Part shown: positions 1-8,626 of the stretch, piece by piece | Position numbering within the stretch: position 1 is the stretch's first letter | Layout of the letters: every line of letters begins with the position of its first letter | DNA from: Myxococcus stipitatus DSM 14675 | GTDB taxonomy: Bacteria; Myxococcota; Myxococcia; Myxococcales; Myxococcaceae | Direction: 5' to 3' | Length of the DNA: 64,000 nucleotides | NCBI RefSeq assembly: GCF_000331735.1 | Contig: NC_020126.1 | Coordinates: 9,117,501-9,181,500, forward strand | Notes under the pieces: generated by a model | Told to the model about the DNA's origin: nothing | What the model saw: the letters and a program-made list of their open reading frames with translations, nothing else | Databases searched by the model: none | Position numbers and translations under genes: made by a program

Positions 1-339
1 GCGGGCCTGCGCGGCGAGCACGTCCACGTCTTCCACCTCAACCACGACGACAAGGTGCTGGCCTTCCACCGCTGGGAGGACGGCGGGCCGGGTGACGACG
101 TGGTGGTCATCGTGAACCTGGGCCACCGCGCCTTCTCCGGGTACGCGCTGGGCCTGCCCTCGGATGGCCCGTGGCGGGTGCGCTTCAACGGGGACTGGCA
201 GGGCTACTCGCCGGACTTCAGCGGCACCTCCGTCCAGGACGTCTGGGGGGAATGGAGCGGACGGGATGGCATGCCCGCGAGCGGCCAGTTATCTCTAGGG
301 GCATACAGCGCGGTCATCCTCTCGAAGGACCGCGGCTGA
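1..339 (+). CDS. Alpha-amylase family protein, C-terminal part (5' truncated by window)
   Basis: The frame is open from the first base and ends with TGA at 337-339. The visible 112 residues have the look of the all-beta C-terminal domain of GH13 enzymes of the glucan-branching type: HVFHLNHDDKVLAFHRW, then a VVVIVNLGHR strand and a closing LGAYSAVILSKD strand. This domain packs against the catalytic barrel, which lies outside the window, so the substrate cannot be told. A GH13 branching enzyme or trehalose-metabolism enzyme is likeliest. It is followed at 12 nt by an AraC gene on the same strand. Confidence 0.75.
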   Translation, partial: AGLRGEHVHVFHLNHDDKVLAFHRWEDGGPGDDVVVIVNLGHRAFSGYALGLPSDGPWRVRFNGDWQGYSPDFSGTSVQDVWGEWSGRDGMPASGQLSLGAYSAVILSKDRG

Positions 340-351
340 CCCGGCACTGCC

Positions 352-1179
352 ATGCTGCTCGCCCGCCCCACCGACCTCGCGCCCCGCGCCCCCTGGCCCG
401 ACATGCCGCTGGTGGTGTGGCCCGCGGCGCTCGCGCTCTGGGGCCCGGGCGAGATGTCGTCGAAGCACGCGCACCACGCGATTCACCTGATGTTCCGGCG
501 CGAGGGCACGCTGTCGGTCCGCGTGGGCGCGGCGAAGGCGGACACGCGCGCCGCGGGGGTGCTCGTGGGGCCGGACGTCACCCACACCGTGGATGCACGC
601 GGCGGCGAGGTGCTCCTGCTCTTCGTCGAGCCGGAGAGCCAGGACGGCCTCCGGCTGCGGGCCTCGCTCACGGGCGAGCTTCGCCTCTTCGATGAAGCCG
701 AGCGAGACACCCTGCTCGCCAGCCTGCCCCGGGAGGGCCCCCTGCCTCACGCGGCCATGGGGCCCTGGATGGAGTCCACGCTCGCGGCCCTGGCGGGCGC
801 CACCGTGGCCACGCCGCCCCCCATGCATCCGCGCGTGCGCAAGCTGCTGCGCCACCTGCGCGCGGAGCCCGCACCGGAGGACACGTCGCTGGAGTCGCTG
901 TCCCAGGTGGCGGGGCTGTCCTCGGGGCGGCTGATGCATGTCTTCACCGAGTCCACGGGTGTCCCGCTGCGCCCCTACCTGCTCTGGCTGAAGCTCCAGC
1001 GCGCGGCGGGGGCCATCGCCGCGGGGCGCTCGTTGGGAGAGGCCGCCCATGCGGCGGGCTTCTCCGACGCGGCGCACCTCACGCGCACCTTCCAGCGCAT
1101 GTTCGGCACCGCGCCCTCGCTGCTTCAACGTCGCAGCCAGTTCGTTCAAGCCCAGGCAGGCACCTCCGAAGCATCTTGA
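352..1179 (+). CDS. AraC-family transcriptional regulator
   Basis: 275 residues. The N-terminal half looks like a cupin sensor (residues about 20-110, with histidines at KHAHHAIHLMF). The C-terminal third holds the paired helix-turn-helix typical of AraC proteins: SLESLSQVAGLSSGRLMHVF, then AAHAAGFSDAAHLTRTFQRM, with a short tail. It should bind DNA as a one-component sensor. The ligand is unknown. A DoxX-like gene and an aldo/keto reductase follow on the same strand and are the nearest candidate targets. Confidence 0.88.
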   Translation: MLLARPTDLAPRAPWPDMPLVVWPAALALWGPGEMSSKHAHHAIHLMFRREGTLSVRVGAAKADTRAAGVLVGPDVTHTVDARGGEVLLLFVEPESQDGLRLRASLTGELRLFDEAERDTLLASLPREGPLPHAAMGPWMESTLAALAGATVATPPPMHPRVRKLLRHLRAEPAPEDTSLESLSQVAGLSSGRLMHVFTESTGVPLRPYLLWLKLQRAAGAIAAGRSLGEAAHAAGFSDAAHLTRTFQRMFGTAPSLLQRRSQFVQAQAGTSEAS

Positions 1180-1234
1180 GCCGTGTCAGCGTCGGGAGGG
1201 ATGGACCCTTCCGACCCGCTCGAGGTCCTTCGTC

Positions 1235-1717
1235 ATGTCCTTCGCGCTCGTGCTCCTCAGCATCTTCCTGGTGCTCCACCTCCCCCCGCTGCGCCGCCGT
1301 CCCTCGCTGTCCACCCCCGTCCTCCGCGCCGCGATGGCCTCGGGGCTCTTCTTCATCGGCGCGGGCGTCATGCACTTCGTCATGCCCGAGCGCTACGACG
1401 CCCTGATTCCGCCGCAGCTCCCGTGGCCGCGCTTCTGGACGCTGCTGTCGGGCGTGGTGGAGGTCGCGGGCGGGGTGGGGATGCTGTCCGTCAGGACGCG
1501 GAAGCTCGCGGCCGTGGGGCTCATCGGGCTGCTCCTGGCCATCCTCCCGGCCAACATCCACGAGGCGATGGCGAACCAGGCGTCCCATGTCCTGCCCTTC
1601 CCGGACTGGTACTTCTGGGTGCGCATCCCCTTCCAGCTCGTCTACGTGGCGTGGGTGACGTGGGCTGGTGGACTGTGGCCGGCCAGAACGCGTGCGAGCG
1701 AGCCGCTCCCTGGTTAG
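1235..1717 (+). CDS. DoxX-like small membrane protein
   Basis: 160 residues from the ATG at 1235; a longer open frame overlaps the AraC gene and has no membrane-protein character, so the inner start is chosen. Four hydrophobic segments: residues 1-17, about 30-50, 68-85 and 90-107, with a further segment near the end. The pattern GLFFIGAGVMHFVMPERYDALIP, then a helix with GVVEVAGGVGML, is characteristic of the DoxX/DoxD-like family of inner-membrane proteins, whose biochemical role is mostly undefined. The downstream aldo/keto reductase starts 12 nt later, so the two may be co-transcribed. Confidence 0.82.
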   Translation: MSFALVLLSIFLVLHLPPLRRRPSLSTPVLRAAMASGLFFIGAGVMHFVMPERYDALIPPQLPWPRFWTLLSGVVEVAGGVGMLSVRTRKLAAVGLIGLLLAILPANIHEAMANQASHVLPFPDWYFWVRIPFQLVYVAWVTWAGGLWPARTRASEPLPG

Positions 1718-1729
1718 GCTCGCCGCCCC

Positions 1730-2725
1730 ATGCACTTCCGTCATCTTGGCCGCAGCGGTCTGGCAGTCAGTGAGATCTCCTTCGGCAACTGGCTCACCCA
1801 TGGCTCGCAGGTCGAGGAGGAGGCGGCGCTCGCGTGCGTGAAGGCCGCGCAGGACGTGGGCATCACCACGTTCGACACGGCGGACGTCTACGCGGGCACC
1901 CGCGCGGAGGCCGTGCTGGGGCGCGCGCTGAAGGGCCAGCGCCGCGCCGGCTATGAGCTGTTCACCAAGGTGTACTGGCCCACGGGCCCGGGGAAGAACG
2001 ACACGGGCCTGTCGCGCAAGCACATCATGGAGTCCATCCACGGCTCGCTCGCGCGGCTCCAGACGGACTACGTGGACCTGTATCAGGCGCACCGCTTCGA
2101 CACCGCCACGCCGCTGGAGGAGACGATGCTCGCCTTCGCGGACATCGTCCGGCAGGGCAAGGCCCTCTACATCGGCGTGTCCGAGTGGACGGCGGACCAG
2201 ATTCGACTGGGCGCGGCGATGGCTCGGGAGCTGCGCATCCCGTTCATCTCCAGTCAGCCGCAGTACTCCATGCTCTGGCGCGTCATCGAGGCGCAGGTCA
2301 TCCCCGCGTCGCTCGAGGAGGGGCTCGGGCAGATTGTGTGGTCGCCCATGGCGATGGGCGTGCTCACCGGCAAGTACCTCCCGGGCAAGCCGCCTCCCGC
2401 GGGCAGCCGCGCCACGGACCCCTCCGGCTCGCGCTTCATCGCGCGCTTCATGAAGGAGGACGTGCTCACGCGCGTGCAGCAACTGCGTCCGCTCGCGGAG
2501 TCCGCGGGCCTCACCATGGCGCAGCTCGCGGTCGCCTGGGTGTTGCAGAACAAGGGCGTCTCCTCCGCCATCATCGGCGCCTCGCGTCCGGAGCAGGTGC
2601 TGGACACCGCGAAGGCCGCGGGCGTGAAGCTGGAGCCGGAGCTGATGCGTCGCATCGACGAGGTGCTGGGCCCCGTCGTCGAGCGCGACCCCGCGCTCAC
2701 CGAGACGCCCGACCGGAAGCTCTAG
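1730..2725 (+). CDS. Aldo/keto reductase
   Basis: 331 residues, full length for the potassium-channel-beta-like AKR subgroup. The catalytic tetrad is visible: Asp49 in TTFDTADVY, Tyr54, Lys80 in ELFTKVYW and His121 in LYQAHRFD. The (alpha/beta)8 barrel ends with the NADPH-binding stretch SSAIIGASRPEQVLDT. It should reduce aldehydes or ketones with NADPH in the cytoplasm; the substrate cannot be read from sequence. The gene follows the DoxX-like gene closely. Confidence 0.92.
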   Translation: MHFRHLGRSGLAVSEISFGNWLTHGSQVEEEAALACVKAAQDVGITTFDTADVYAGTRAEAVLGRALKGQRRAGYELFTKVYWPTGPGKNDTGLSRKHIMESIHGSLARLQTDYVDLYQAHRFDTATPLEETMLAFADIVRQGKALYIGVSEWTADQIRLGAAMARELRIPFISSQPQYSMLWRVIEAQVIPASLEEGLGQIVWSPMAMGVLTGKYLPGKPPPAGSRATDPSGSRFIARFMKEDVLTRVQQLRPLAESAGLTMAQLAVAWVLQNKGVSSAIIGASRPEQVLDTAKAAGVKLEPELMRRIDEVLGPVVERDPALTETPDRKL

Positions 2726-2803
2726 AAGCCCACCGGGCTCGCGCCGCGCACACAGGTGTCGCGGGTCCGCCTATACTCGCCACTCCCTCACCGGAGGTGG
2801 CGT

Positions 2804-3094
2804 GTGCGTCGGTTCGTGGTCATCGCCGTGCTGTTCTCATCGAGTGCGTTCGCGCAGTCCCCCGAGTGCAAGGCCGCGAAGAAGGAGTACGCCGAGAAGG
2901 AGGAGCAGCTCTCCACGCTGCGCGAGGCCCGCAAGGACATGCGCGCGGTGCTCACCACGGCCAAGAAGGGCCGGGCGCACAGCAAGGCGATGGACGCGCT
3001 GGAGAAGGCGGACGACGCGCTGGAGGACGCCGTCAAGCGGGCGACGTCGGAGCAGTCCCAGCGGGACAAGCTGACGCGGGAGATCTGCAAGTAA
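2804..3094 (+). CDS. Small secreted coiled-coil protein, unknown function
   Basis: 96 residues from a GTG at 2804, chosen because GGAGG lies just upstream (about 2792) and because it gives a compact signal peptide (RRFVVIAVLFSSSAFA, cleavage before QSPEC). The mature part is almost entirely charged helix rich in Lys, Glu and Ala, with Cys near each end (PECK and REICK), which suggests a disulfide-closed helical hairpin in the periplasm. No family recognised. Confidence 0.65.
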   Translation: MRRFVVIAVLFSSSAFAQSPECKAAKKEYAEKEEQLSTLREARKDMRAVLTTAKKGRAHSKAMDALEKADDALEDAVKRATSEQSQRDKLTREICK

Positions 3095-3125
3095 CCTGTC
3101 TCCACCGCATCCTCGGGGGCCGCCC

Positions 3126-3623
3126 ATGAACCCTGACGAGTCCACCCCCACCGAGGGACGCGCGGCGAGGCCCCTGCTCCTCGCCGCGGTGGCGGTCCTG
3201 GCCCTGGCATCGGGCGCGGTCTACGTGGGCACGCTGAAGGGCGGCTTCCTGTCGGCGTCGGACGTGGGAGGTCTCCCCGAGCTCGCCGCGATTCAAGCGC
3301 AGCTCCGGCCGCTGGATGCCTGTGCGCTCACCTACCGGCGCCTGGACAGCAAGGGCAAGCGCCCGTTCCCGGACTCCGTCATCGTGCATGACTGCACCGG
3401 GACCGGCCGCGTCGTCGCCATCAAGGTCCCCACCACCTGGGAGCCCCAGGGCGTCACGTTCGAGATGAAGCGCGCTTCACCTTCGGAGCCGTTCCAGGTC
3501 CTCATCGAGAAGGACACGACGCTTACGCCCGCGCTCCAGGCCGCGATGGAGCACTTCGCCCCCCTCATCGCCGCGAAGCTCCCGGAGCAGCAGCGAGCAG
3601 CACGCGCCGCCACCGCCGAGTGA
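3126..3623 (+). CDS. Membrane-anchored hypothetical protein
   Basis: 165 residues. A short charged N-terminus is followed by one transmembrane helix (residues about 16-36), a Gly-rich linker and a globular domain with two cysteines (DACALTY and VHDCTGTG) that could pair outside the membrane. The C-terminus is Ala/Arg-rich. It starts 31 nt after the small coiled-coil gene and may be co-transcribed with it. No family recognised. Confidence 0.6.
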   Translation: MNPDESTPTEGRAARPLLLAAVAVLALASGAVYVGTLKGGFLSASDVGGLPELAAIQAQLRPLDACALTYRRLDSKGKRPFPDSVIVHDCTGTGRVVAIKVPTTWEPQGVTFEMKRASPSEPFQVLIEKDTTLTPALQAAMEHFAPLIAAKLPEQQRAARAATAE

Positions 3624-3637
3624 CGACGCGCCCGCCC

Positions 3638-4198
3638 TCAAGCACCGCTCCGCCACCAGCCCCGCTTCTCCAGCCGCCGCACGTCGGGCACGTCCGCGAG
3701 GGTGCCCAGATAGCGGGACAGCACCGGCAGCTCCGCGTCCTCCCGTGCGCCCTCGAAGGGGCGCACGTAGATGGCATTGCCGTAGTTGAAGGCACACTTG
3801 GCGGGAGTGTCATCGACGATGAGGACACGCTCCAGCCGGAAGCCTCTCCGCTTCAGCTTGCCCAGCTTCTTCACGTAGGCACAGTGCCTGGACGGGTCCA
3901 TGAAGCCCTCCTCCTGCACGCGCGCGCAGTCCACCGCGTAGGTGCACCGGCTGCGTCCCCAGACGAGCTCGGGACGCTGCGCGGACGGGAAGATGCGCGA
4001 GGCGATGGCCTCCACGTAGTCATCCGACGCGGAGGACCAGACAGCGAGGCGGAAGCGCGCCGCGCACTCGGTGAGGAAGCGCTCCAGGTGCGGCCGGACG
4101 TAGACGTGGTAGCCCATCAACTCGAAGTCCGCCGCGCGCTCCAGCGGCGCCTCGCGCGCGTGAATCAACGTCTCGTCCAAATCCAGCACCAGGAGCAT
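3638..4198 (-). CDS. HAD-like phosphatase of the FCP1/SCP (NIF) type
   Basis: 186 residues from the ATG at 4198, which places the DLDETLIHA catalytic motif (nucleophile Asp and acid Asp of DxDxT) directly at the N-terminus, as is usual here; GGAG precedes it. Further HAD motifs: RLAVWSSAS (motif II), KKLGKLKRRG with the conserved Lys, and VLIVDDTPAKC (motif III). FCP1-like proteins in eukaryotes dephosphorylate proteins. Bacterial members are uncharacterised, so a phosphoprotein substrate is only an inference. It is convergent with the upstream small genes and divergent from the PQQ dehydrogenase. Confidence 0.85.
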   Translation of the reverse strand: MLLVLDLDETLIHAREAPLERAADFELMGYHVYVRPHLERFLTECAARFRLAVWSSASDDYVEAIASRIFPSAQRPELVWGRSRCTYAVDCARVQEEGFMDPSRHCAYVKKLGKLKRRGFRLERVLIVDDTPAKCAFNYGNAIYVRPFEGAREDAELPVLSRYLGTLADVPDVRRLEKRGWWRSGA

Positions 4199-4400
4199 CG
4201 GCTCCAGGCCGCCCGGATGATTCGAGCCCCCACGTAACGACGCTGTCGCGGCCTCAACGGTTGCCATGCGACAGCGACGCCCTCGGGCCCACCGCGACTG
4301 ACGCGCCACCTGTCCAACGGGCCACATCTCCCGGCACGCCAGGACGCGTGAAGACCTCGCGGTGGTTAGCTGCCCCCGCCCACCCCCTCCGAGGAACATC

Positions 4401-5651
4401 ATGCGTTCGAGTCAGATTCTGTCGACCCTCGCCTGCGCCCTCTGGCTGCCCTTCGCGGTGACGGCCCACGCCCAGGACGCCACCCAGCCCGCACCCGAGA
4501 GCGAGAGCGAAGAGGCCACTCCCACCTCCCTCGGCTCACCCTTCCCGCCCGCGTTCCCAGGCCAGACGAACGGCCCCGTCGTCACCTCGAGCACCCGCTA
4601 CCAGATCACCCAGATTGCCACGGGCTTCAATCGCCCCTGGGCCATCGCCTTCCTCCCGGATGGGCGCATGCTGGTGACGGAGAAGCCCACCGGGAAGCTC
4701 TACATCGTCACGCAGCAGGGCGCGAAGTCGGCCCCCGTCGCGGGCCTGCCCGCCGTGGATGGCAGGGACCAGGGCGGCCTGCTCGACGTCGAGGTGGCCC
4801 CCGACTTCGCCACCAGCCGCCTCATCTTCTGGACCTATTACGAGCCCCGCTCCGCCGGCAACGGACTCGCCGTCGGCCGAGGCCGGCTCCTGGACGGCGC
4901 GCAGCCTCGCATCGACAGCCTGCGCATCATCTTCCGCATGAAGCCCACGCTCGACTCGACGATGCACGCGGGCGGGCGCCTGGTGTTCCACCCCGACGGC
5001 ACCCTGTTCGTCACGCTGGGCGAGCGCTCCATCCTCCCCGGCCGCGTCCAGGCCCGTCAGCTCAACAGCCACTTCGGCAAGATTGTCCGCATCAACCTCG
5101 ACGGCTCCGTGCCCGCGAACAACCCGTTCGTGAACCGCACCGGCGCGCGCCCTGAAATCTACTCGCTGGGCCACCGCAACGTCCTGGCCGCCGCGCTGGA
5201 TGGCCAGGGCCGCCTGTGGGAGGTCGAGATGGGACCGCTGGGCGGAGACGAGCTCAACCTCGTCGGCGCGGGCAAGGACTACGGCTGGCCCACCATCGGC
5301 TACGGCACCGAGTACTCCGGCGCCCCCATCCACCAGAGTGGCCAGGGCCCCGGCATGGAGCAACCCGTCTACTTCTGGAACCCAGTGATTTCTCCGTCCG
5401 GGATGACCATCTACTCCGGCAACCTGTTCCCCGAGTGGAAGGGCAACTTCTTCATCGGCGGCCTGTCGAGCCACGCGCTGGTGAGGCTCGTCATCGCGAA
5501 TGACCGCGTCGTCGGTGAAGAGCGGCTGAAGCCCGCGGGGAACGGACGGGTCCGCGAGGTCGTCCAAGGTCCCGAAGGCGCCCTCTACCTCCTCACGGAT
5601 GACCCCAATGGCCGACTGCTCAAGATGACGCCCCAGGGCGCCACCCCGTAG
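4401..5651 (+). CDS. Secreted PQQ-dependent aldose sugar dehydrogenase
   Basis: 416 residues from the ATG at 4401 (GAGGAA upstream). Signal peptide of about 23 residues ending THAQDA. The rest is a six-bladed propeller of the soluble glucose/sorbosone dehydrogenase family (YliI-like): GFNRPWAIAFLPDGRMLVTE, DQGGLLDVEVAPDF, MHAGGRLVFHPDGTLFVTLG (catalytic His region), SLGHRNVLAAALD, and GGDELNLVGAGKDYGWPTI near the cofactor and calcium sites. It would oxidise aldoses in the periplasm and pass electrons on through PQQ. PQQ synthesis genes are not in the window. Confidence 0.9.
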   Translation: MRSSQILSTLACALWLPFAVTAHAQDATQPAPESESEEATPTSLGSPFPPAFPGQTNGPVVTSSTRYQITQIATGFNRPWAIAFLPDGRMLVTEKPTGKLYIVTQQGAKSAPVAGLPAVDGRDQGGLLDVEVAPDFATSRLIFWTYYEPRSAGNGLAVGRGRLLDGAQPRIDSLRIIFRMKPTLDSTMHAGGRLVFHPDGTLFVTLGERSILPGRVQARQLNSHFGKIVRINLDGSVPANNPFVNRTGARPEIYSLGHRNVLAAALDGQGRLWEVEMGPLGGDELNLVGAGKDYGWPTIGYGTEYSGAPIHQSGQGPGMEQPVYFWNPVISPSGMTIYSGNLFPEWKGNFFIGGLSSHALVRLVIANDRVVGEERLKPAGNGRVREVVQGPEGALYLLTDDPNGRLLKMTPQGATP

Positions 5652-5837
5652 ACACCCGCCACCGCGAGGGCGACGGCCGGACGACCCTTGTGTCGCCGGC
5701 CCATCCCCCCTGCCCAGGAAGCACACAACCCGGCCGTTCCATTTGACTTTCAGGGCGGACGGAACAACAGATGGGCGCGCGAGTTGGCCGCCGGGTGGCT
5801 CCCACCCGACACCCCACTTCCACCCAGGCTTCCCTTC

Positions 5838-6527
5838 ATGACGCTTCCCATCCTCCTGGCCCAGACAGGGCAACCCGAGCTCGGCTGGCTCAGCAGCAAG
5901 CTGCTCGGCGTCACGCTCACCTCCGCCGAATGGGTCCTCTGGATTCTCGTCGTGCTGTCCGTGCTCTCCATCGCCATCATGCTGGAGCGCACGGTGTACT
6001 TCGCGCGTCACCGTCTCCCGGACTCGGAGTCGCTCGCGGTGCGGCTGGCCCGCGGTGACTTCGAGGCGGCGCGCAAGGCCGTGGAAGGCCGCACCGGCAT
6101 GGAGGCCGCCGTCATCCGCGAGGCCCTCGCGTCCACCGGCCAAGGCGCGGACACCGTGGAGCAGGTGATTGCCTCCACCATGGCGCGCGAGCGTCCCCAG
6201 TACGAGCGCTTCCTGTCGTTCCTGGGCACGCTGGGCAACAACGCCCCGTTCATCGGCCTGTTCGGCACGGTGCTCGGCATCATCAAGGCGTTCCACGACC
6301 TGGGCGCCACCAACGTGAAGGGCGCGGCCATCCAGCAGACCGTCATGGCGGGCATCTCGGAGGCGCTCGTCGCCACCGCCGTGGGCCTGGCCGTCGCGAT
6401 TCCCGCCGTCGTCGCCTTCAACATCTTCAACCGCCAGCTCAAGACGCTCACCAGCCGCGCCAACGCCCTGGGCCACGCCCTGGTCGGCAGCCTGCGCGCC
6501 GAGGGCCGCACGCCGGAGGGCCGCTAG
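5838..6527 (+). CDS. exbB: ExbB/TolQ/MotA-family proton channel
   Basis: 229 residues from the ATG at 5838. Three transmembrane segments (about 32-52, 130-155 and 173-195). The family signature lies at GTLGNNAPFIGLFGTVLGII, with a second block QTVMAGISEALVATAVGLAVAIPAV. With ExbD it forms the inner-membrane motor that uses the proton gradient to energise TonB. Followed 3 nt later by exbD and then tonB. ExbB is preferred over TolQ because the third gene encodes a TonB protein and no tolA, tolB or pal follows. Confidence 0.92.
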   Translation: MTLPILLAQTGQPELGWLSSKLLGVTLTSAEWVLWILVVLSVLSIAIMLERTVYFARHRLPDSESLAVRLARGDFEAARKAVEGRTGMEAAVIREALASTGQGADTVEQVIASTMARERPQYERFLSFLGTLGNNAPFIGLFGTVLGIIKAFHDLGATNVKGAAIQQTVMAGISEALVATAVGLAVAIPAVVAFNIFNRQLKTLTSRANALGHALVGSLRAEGRTPEGR

Positions 6528-6530
6528 TCC

Positions 6531-6965
6531 ATGGCCGGAGGCGCGCAGGACAACGAAGAGGAGATCACGGGCATCAACGTCACGCCGCTCGTGGACGTCG
6601 TGCTGGTGCTCCTCATCATCTTCATGGTGACCGCCAACTTCATCGTCCGCGAGACGGTGGAGGTGGACCTGCCCCGCGCGGCCAACGGCGGCGAGACGGT
6701 GCAGGGCCTGGTCAACGTGGTGCTCGACAAGGAGGGGAAGCTCTACTTCGACGGCGCCCACGTGACGGACGCGGAGCTGACGCGGAAGGTGGCCGAGGCC
6801 GTCGCCAAGGACAAGGACACCCGCGCCATCATCAGCGCCGACCAGAGCATCGCGTACGGACAGGTGATGCGGCTCATCGACACGGTGAAGGGCCAGGGCA
6901 TCGCCAAGTTCGCGCTCAACATCGAGAAGGACGTGGCCCCCGCGGCCGCGCCCGCCACACCCTGA
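6531..6965 (+). CDS. exbD: ExbD/TolR-family biopolymer transport protein
   Basis: 144 residues. A short cytoplasmic tail, one transmembrane helix with the essential proton-carrying Asp22 in NVTPLVDVVLVLLIIFMV, then a periplasmic domain with ADQSIAYGQVMRLIDTVKGQ. Partner of the upstream ExbB (3 nt away), with tonB 16 nt downstream, forming a three-gene operon. Confidence 0.93.
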   Translation: MAGGAQDNEEEITGINVTPLVDVVLVLLIIFMVTANFIVRETVEVDLPRAANGGETVQGLVNVVLDKEGKLYFDGAHVTDAELTRKVAEAVAKDKDTRAIISADQSIAYGQVMRLIDTVKGQGIAKFALNIEKDVAPAAAPATP

Positions 6966-6981
6966 CGGCAAGGCCCGGTTC

Positions 6982-7779
6982 ATGAGCCAGGCGGTCCTCG
7001 ACGACAACTCCGTGCTTCCCCGCAGGGACAATGCCCCGCGCGTGGTGGTCATCTTCACGCTCGTGTCGCTCGCGCTGCACGGCGTGGGCTTCTGGTGGCT
7101 CAACCGCATCGCCGAGCGCCCGCGCCCCGTCGCGCAGCGCCCCGTCGAGCTGGTCATGGTGGAGGTGACGAAGCCGCCTCCGCCGCCCCCTCCCGAGGAG
7201 AAGAAGGAAGAGCCCAAGCCGCCGCCCAAGCCCAAGCCGGTGAAGCCTCCGCCCATCAAGGTCGCCGAGGCCCCCAAGCCCGTGCCGCCTCCGCCCGAGC
7301 AGGCGCCGCCGCCCCCCAACGAGCCGCCGCCCACGCCCCAGGCCAAGCCTCCGCCGCTCGTGGTGGGCATGACGATGTCCTCCACCACCAGCGCCGGCGC
7401 CTTCGCCGCGCCCGTGGGCAACACCGCCTACGGCCAGGTGGCCGCCACCGCGAAGGACCCCAAGGACGTGAAGGCGTACTCCGCGCCCAAGTACACGCCC
7501 ATCTACCAGGTGGACTCGGAGCCCACCGTGGCCTCCGAGGTGAAGATTCCCTACCCGGAGGAGGCGCGGCGCGCGGGCATCGAGGGCACGGTGACGCTGT
7601 CCATCACCATCGACCACGAAGGCCGCGTGGTCGCCGTCAAGGTGCTCTCCGGTCCCGGCTACGGACTCAACGAAGCCGCGCGAGACGCCATCAAGCGCTT
7701 CCGCTTCAAGCCCGCCATCAAGGGGGGCGAGGCGGTCTCCACGGAGATGAAGTACTCGTACACGTTCCTCTTGGACTGA
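6982..7779 (+). CDS. tonB: TonB-family energy transducer
   Basis: 265 residues. One N-terminal membrane anchor (residues 20-42), a Pro/Lys-rich spacer (about 55-125, dominated by PPP and KPKP steps) that can span the periplasm, a linker, then the C-terminal TonB domain (about 180-265) with IPYPEEARRAGIEGTVTLS and a final YTFLL strand that pairs with TonB boxes. It would energise outer-membrane receptors such as the Oar-like protein encoded at 18.8-22 kb, an inferred partnership. Confidence 0.93.
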   Translation: MSQAVLDDNSVLPRRDNAPRVVVIFTLVSLALHGVGFWWLNRIAERPRPVAQRPVELVMVEVTKPPPPPPPEEKKEEPKPPPKPKPVKPPPIKVAEAPKPVPPPPEQAPPPPNEPPPTPQAKPPPLVVGMTMSSTTSAGAFAAPVGNTAYGQVAATAKDPKDVKAYSAPKYTPIYQVDSEPTVASEVKIPYPEEARRAGIEGTVTLSITIDHEGRVVAVKVLSGPGYGLNEAARDAIKRFRFKPAIKGGEAVSTEMKYSYTFLLD

Positions 7780-7788
7780 GGTGTCGCC

Positions 7789-7807
7789 GGGGCCCGCTCG
7801 GGGCCCC
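7789..7807. terminator. Hairpin terminator between tonB and the MarR gene
   Basis: Perfect 7-bp GC stem (GGGGCCC / GGGCCCC) with the loop GCTCG, placed between the convergent ends of tonB (7779) and the MarR gene (7819). There is no clear U-tract on either side. It probably acts in both directions. Confidence 0.6.
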
Positions 7808-7818
7808 GCGCACGTCCG

Positions 7819-8304
7819 TCACTGCGGGCGCAGCGCGCGGCGCATGATGTCGCGCAGCGCTCGCAGGTCCTCGTCCGCCAGCGCGGCGATGAGCTCCGGG
7901 GGCTCCGCCATGCGCTCCAGCAGCCGCTCGCGCAGCGTCGCGCCCGCCTCCGTCAGCACCAGCATCTTCACGCGCCGGTCCTGCTCGCTGCTGCGCCGCT
8001 CCACCAGCCCGCGCGCCTCCATCCGGTCCACCAGGCCCGTCACGTTGGACGCGTCACAGGACAGATAGTTGGCCAGCGTACTCATCGCCAGCGGGCCTTC
8101 ACCCAGCTGACGCACCACGTGCGCCTGCACCGGGGACAGCTCGAACTCCGCCGCCAGGGCGGGGAAGTTGCGCATGTGGGCGCTCATCAACTCGAACAAG
8201 AGCGCCCAGGCCTGTTTGGACAGGGCCTCCTCAGGTTCCTGGGCGTCCAGCCCGGAGTGCGGTGACTTCCCCCGTCGCCCCAGATTCTCGCTGCTCGAGC
8301 TCAT
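7819..8304 (-). CDS. MarR-family transcriptional regulator
   Basis: 161 residues from the ATG at 8304; a GTG at 8331 would add 9 residues and cannot be excluded. The winged-helix core is clear: LSPVQAHVVRQLGEGPLAMS, the recognition helix in SCDASNVTGLVDRMEARGLV, and the wing ERRSSEQDRRVKMLVLTEAG. It is divergent from a TolC-type gene 322 nt away, so it may repress that gene in response to a small phenolic or drug-like ligand, as many MarR proteins do. The target is inferred from position only. Confidence 0.88.
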   Translation of the reverse strand: MSSSSENLGRRGKSPHSGLDAQEPEEALSKQAWALLFELMSAHMRNFPALAAEFELSPVQAHVVRQLGEGPLAMSTLANYLSCDASNVTGLVDRMEARGLVERRSSEQDRRVKMLVLTEAGATLRERLLERMAEPPELIAALADEDLRALRDIMRRALRPQ

Positions 8305-8626
8305 ACCCCCATGGTAATTCGCCCCAGGCACCTAAACAATTGACTTCATCAAATATTGAGGGTTACTACATTCCGGAGCTTCCAAAATGGACCGACATGG
8401 CCTATGTCGTGCCGGCCCCTAATGCAGGACCGTGAGACGTGATGCGGCGGCGGATGACCTTCATAAGAGCCGGTTCGGCGCGGCGCGCTGAATTCCTGAC
8501 GTTGTTCACGCGGCCGGGCATGACGCCTGGGCCCGCGCGCGAGAGACACAACCCGTAGCAAGTCGTCCATCGAGGACGGACTGGGGCTCGCGCCGGCGCG
8601 GACCCCACGAGGAGGCAGAGGCGGTT
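8305..8626. other. Divergent promoter region between the MarR and TolC genes
   Basis: 322 nt without a convincing gene. The first 80 nt, next to the MarR start, are much richer in A and T than the surroundings. The remainder (about 8420-8626) is GC-rich and could be the untranslated leader of the TolC gene. GAGGAGGCAGAGGCGGTT precedes the TolC ATG. Confidence 0.6.
8340..8369 (+). promoter_or_regulatory. Candidate promoter and MarR operator for the TolC gene
   Basis: TTGACT at 8340-8345 matches a -35 box, and TACTAC at 8364-8369 is a possible -10 at 18 nt spacing. The -35 lies inside an imperfect inverted repeat, TTGACTTCATCAA (8340-8352), the sort of AT-rich dyad bound by MarR dimers. Binding here would block the promoter. 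Pattern-based only. Confidence 0.35.

Noticed and set aside
4536..7424. 962-codon open frame on the minus strand
   Set aside because: Antisense to the sugar dehydrogenase and exbB-exbD-tonB genes, which all have clear family motifs. Gly/His-rich and without features.
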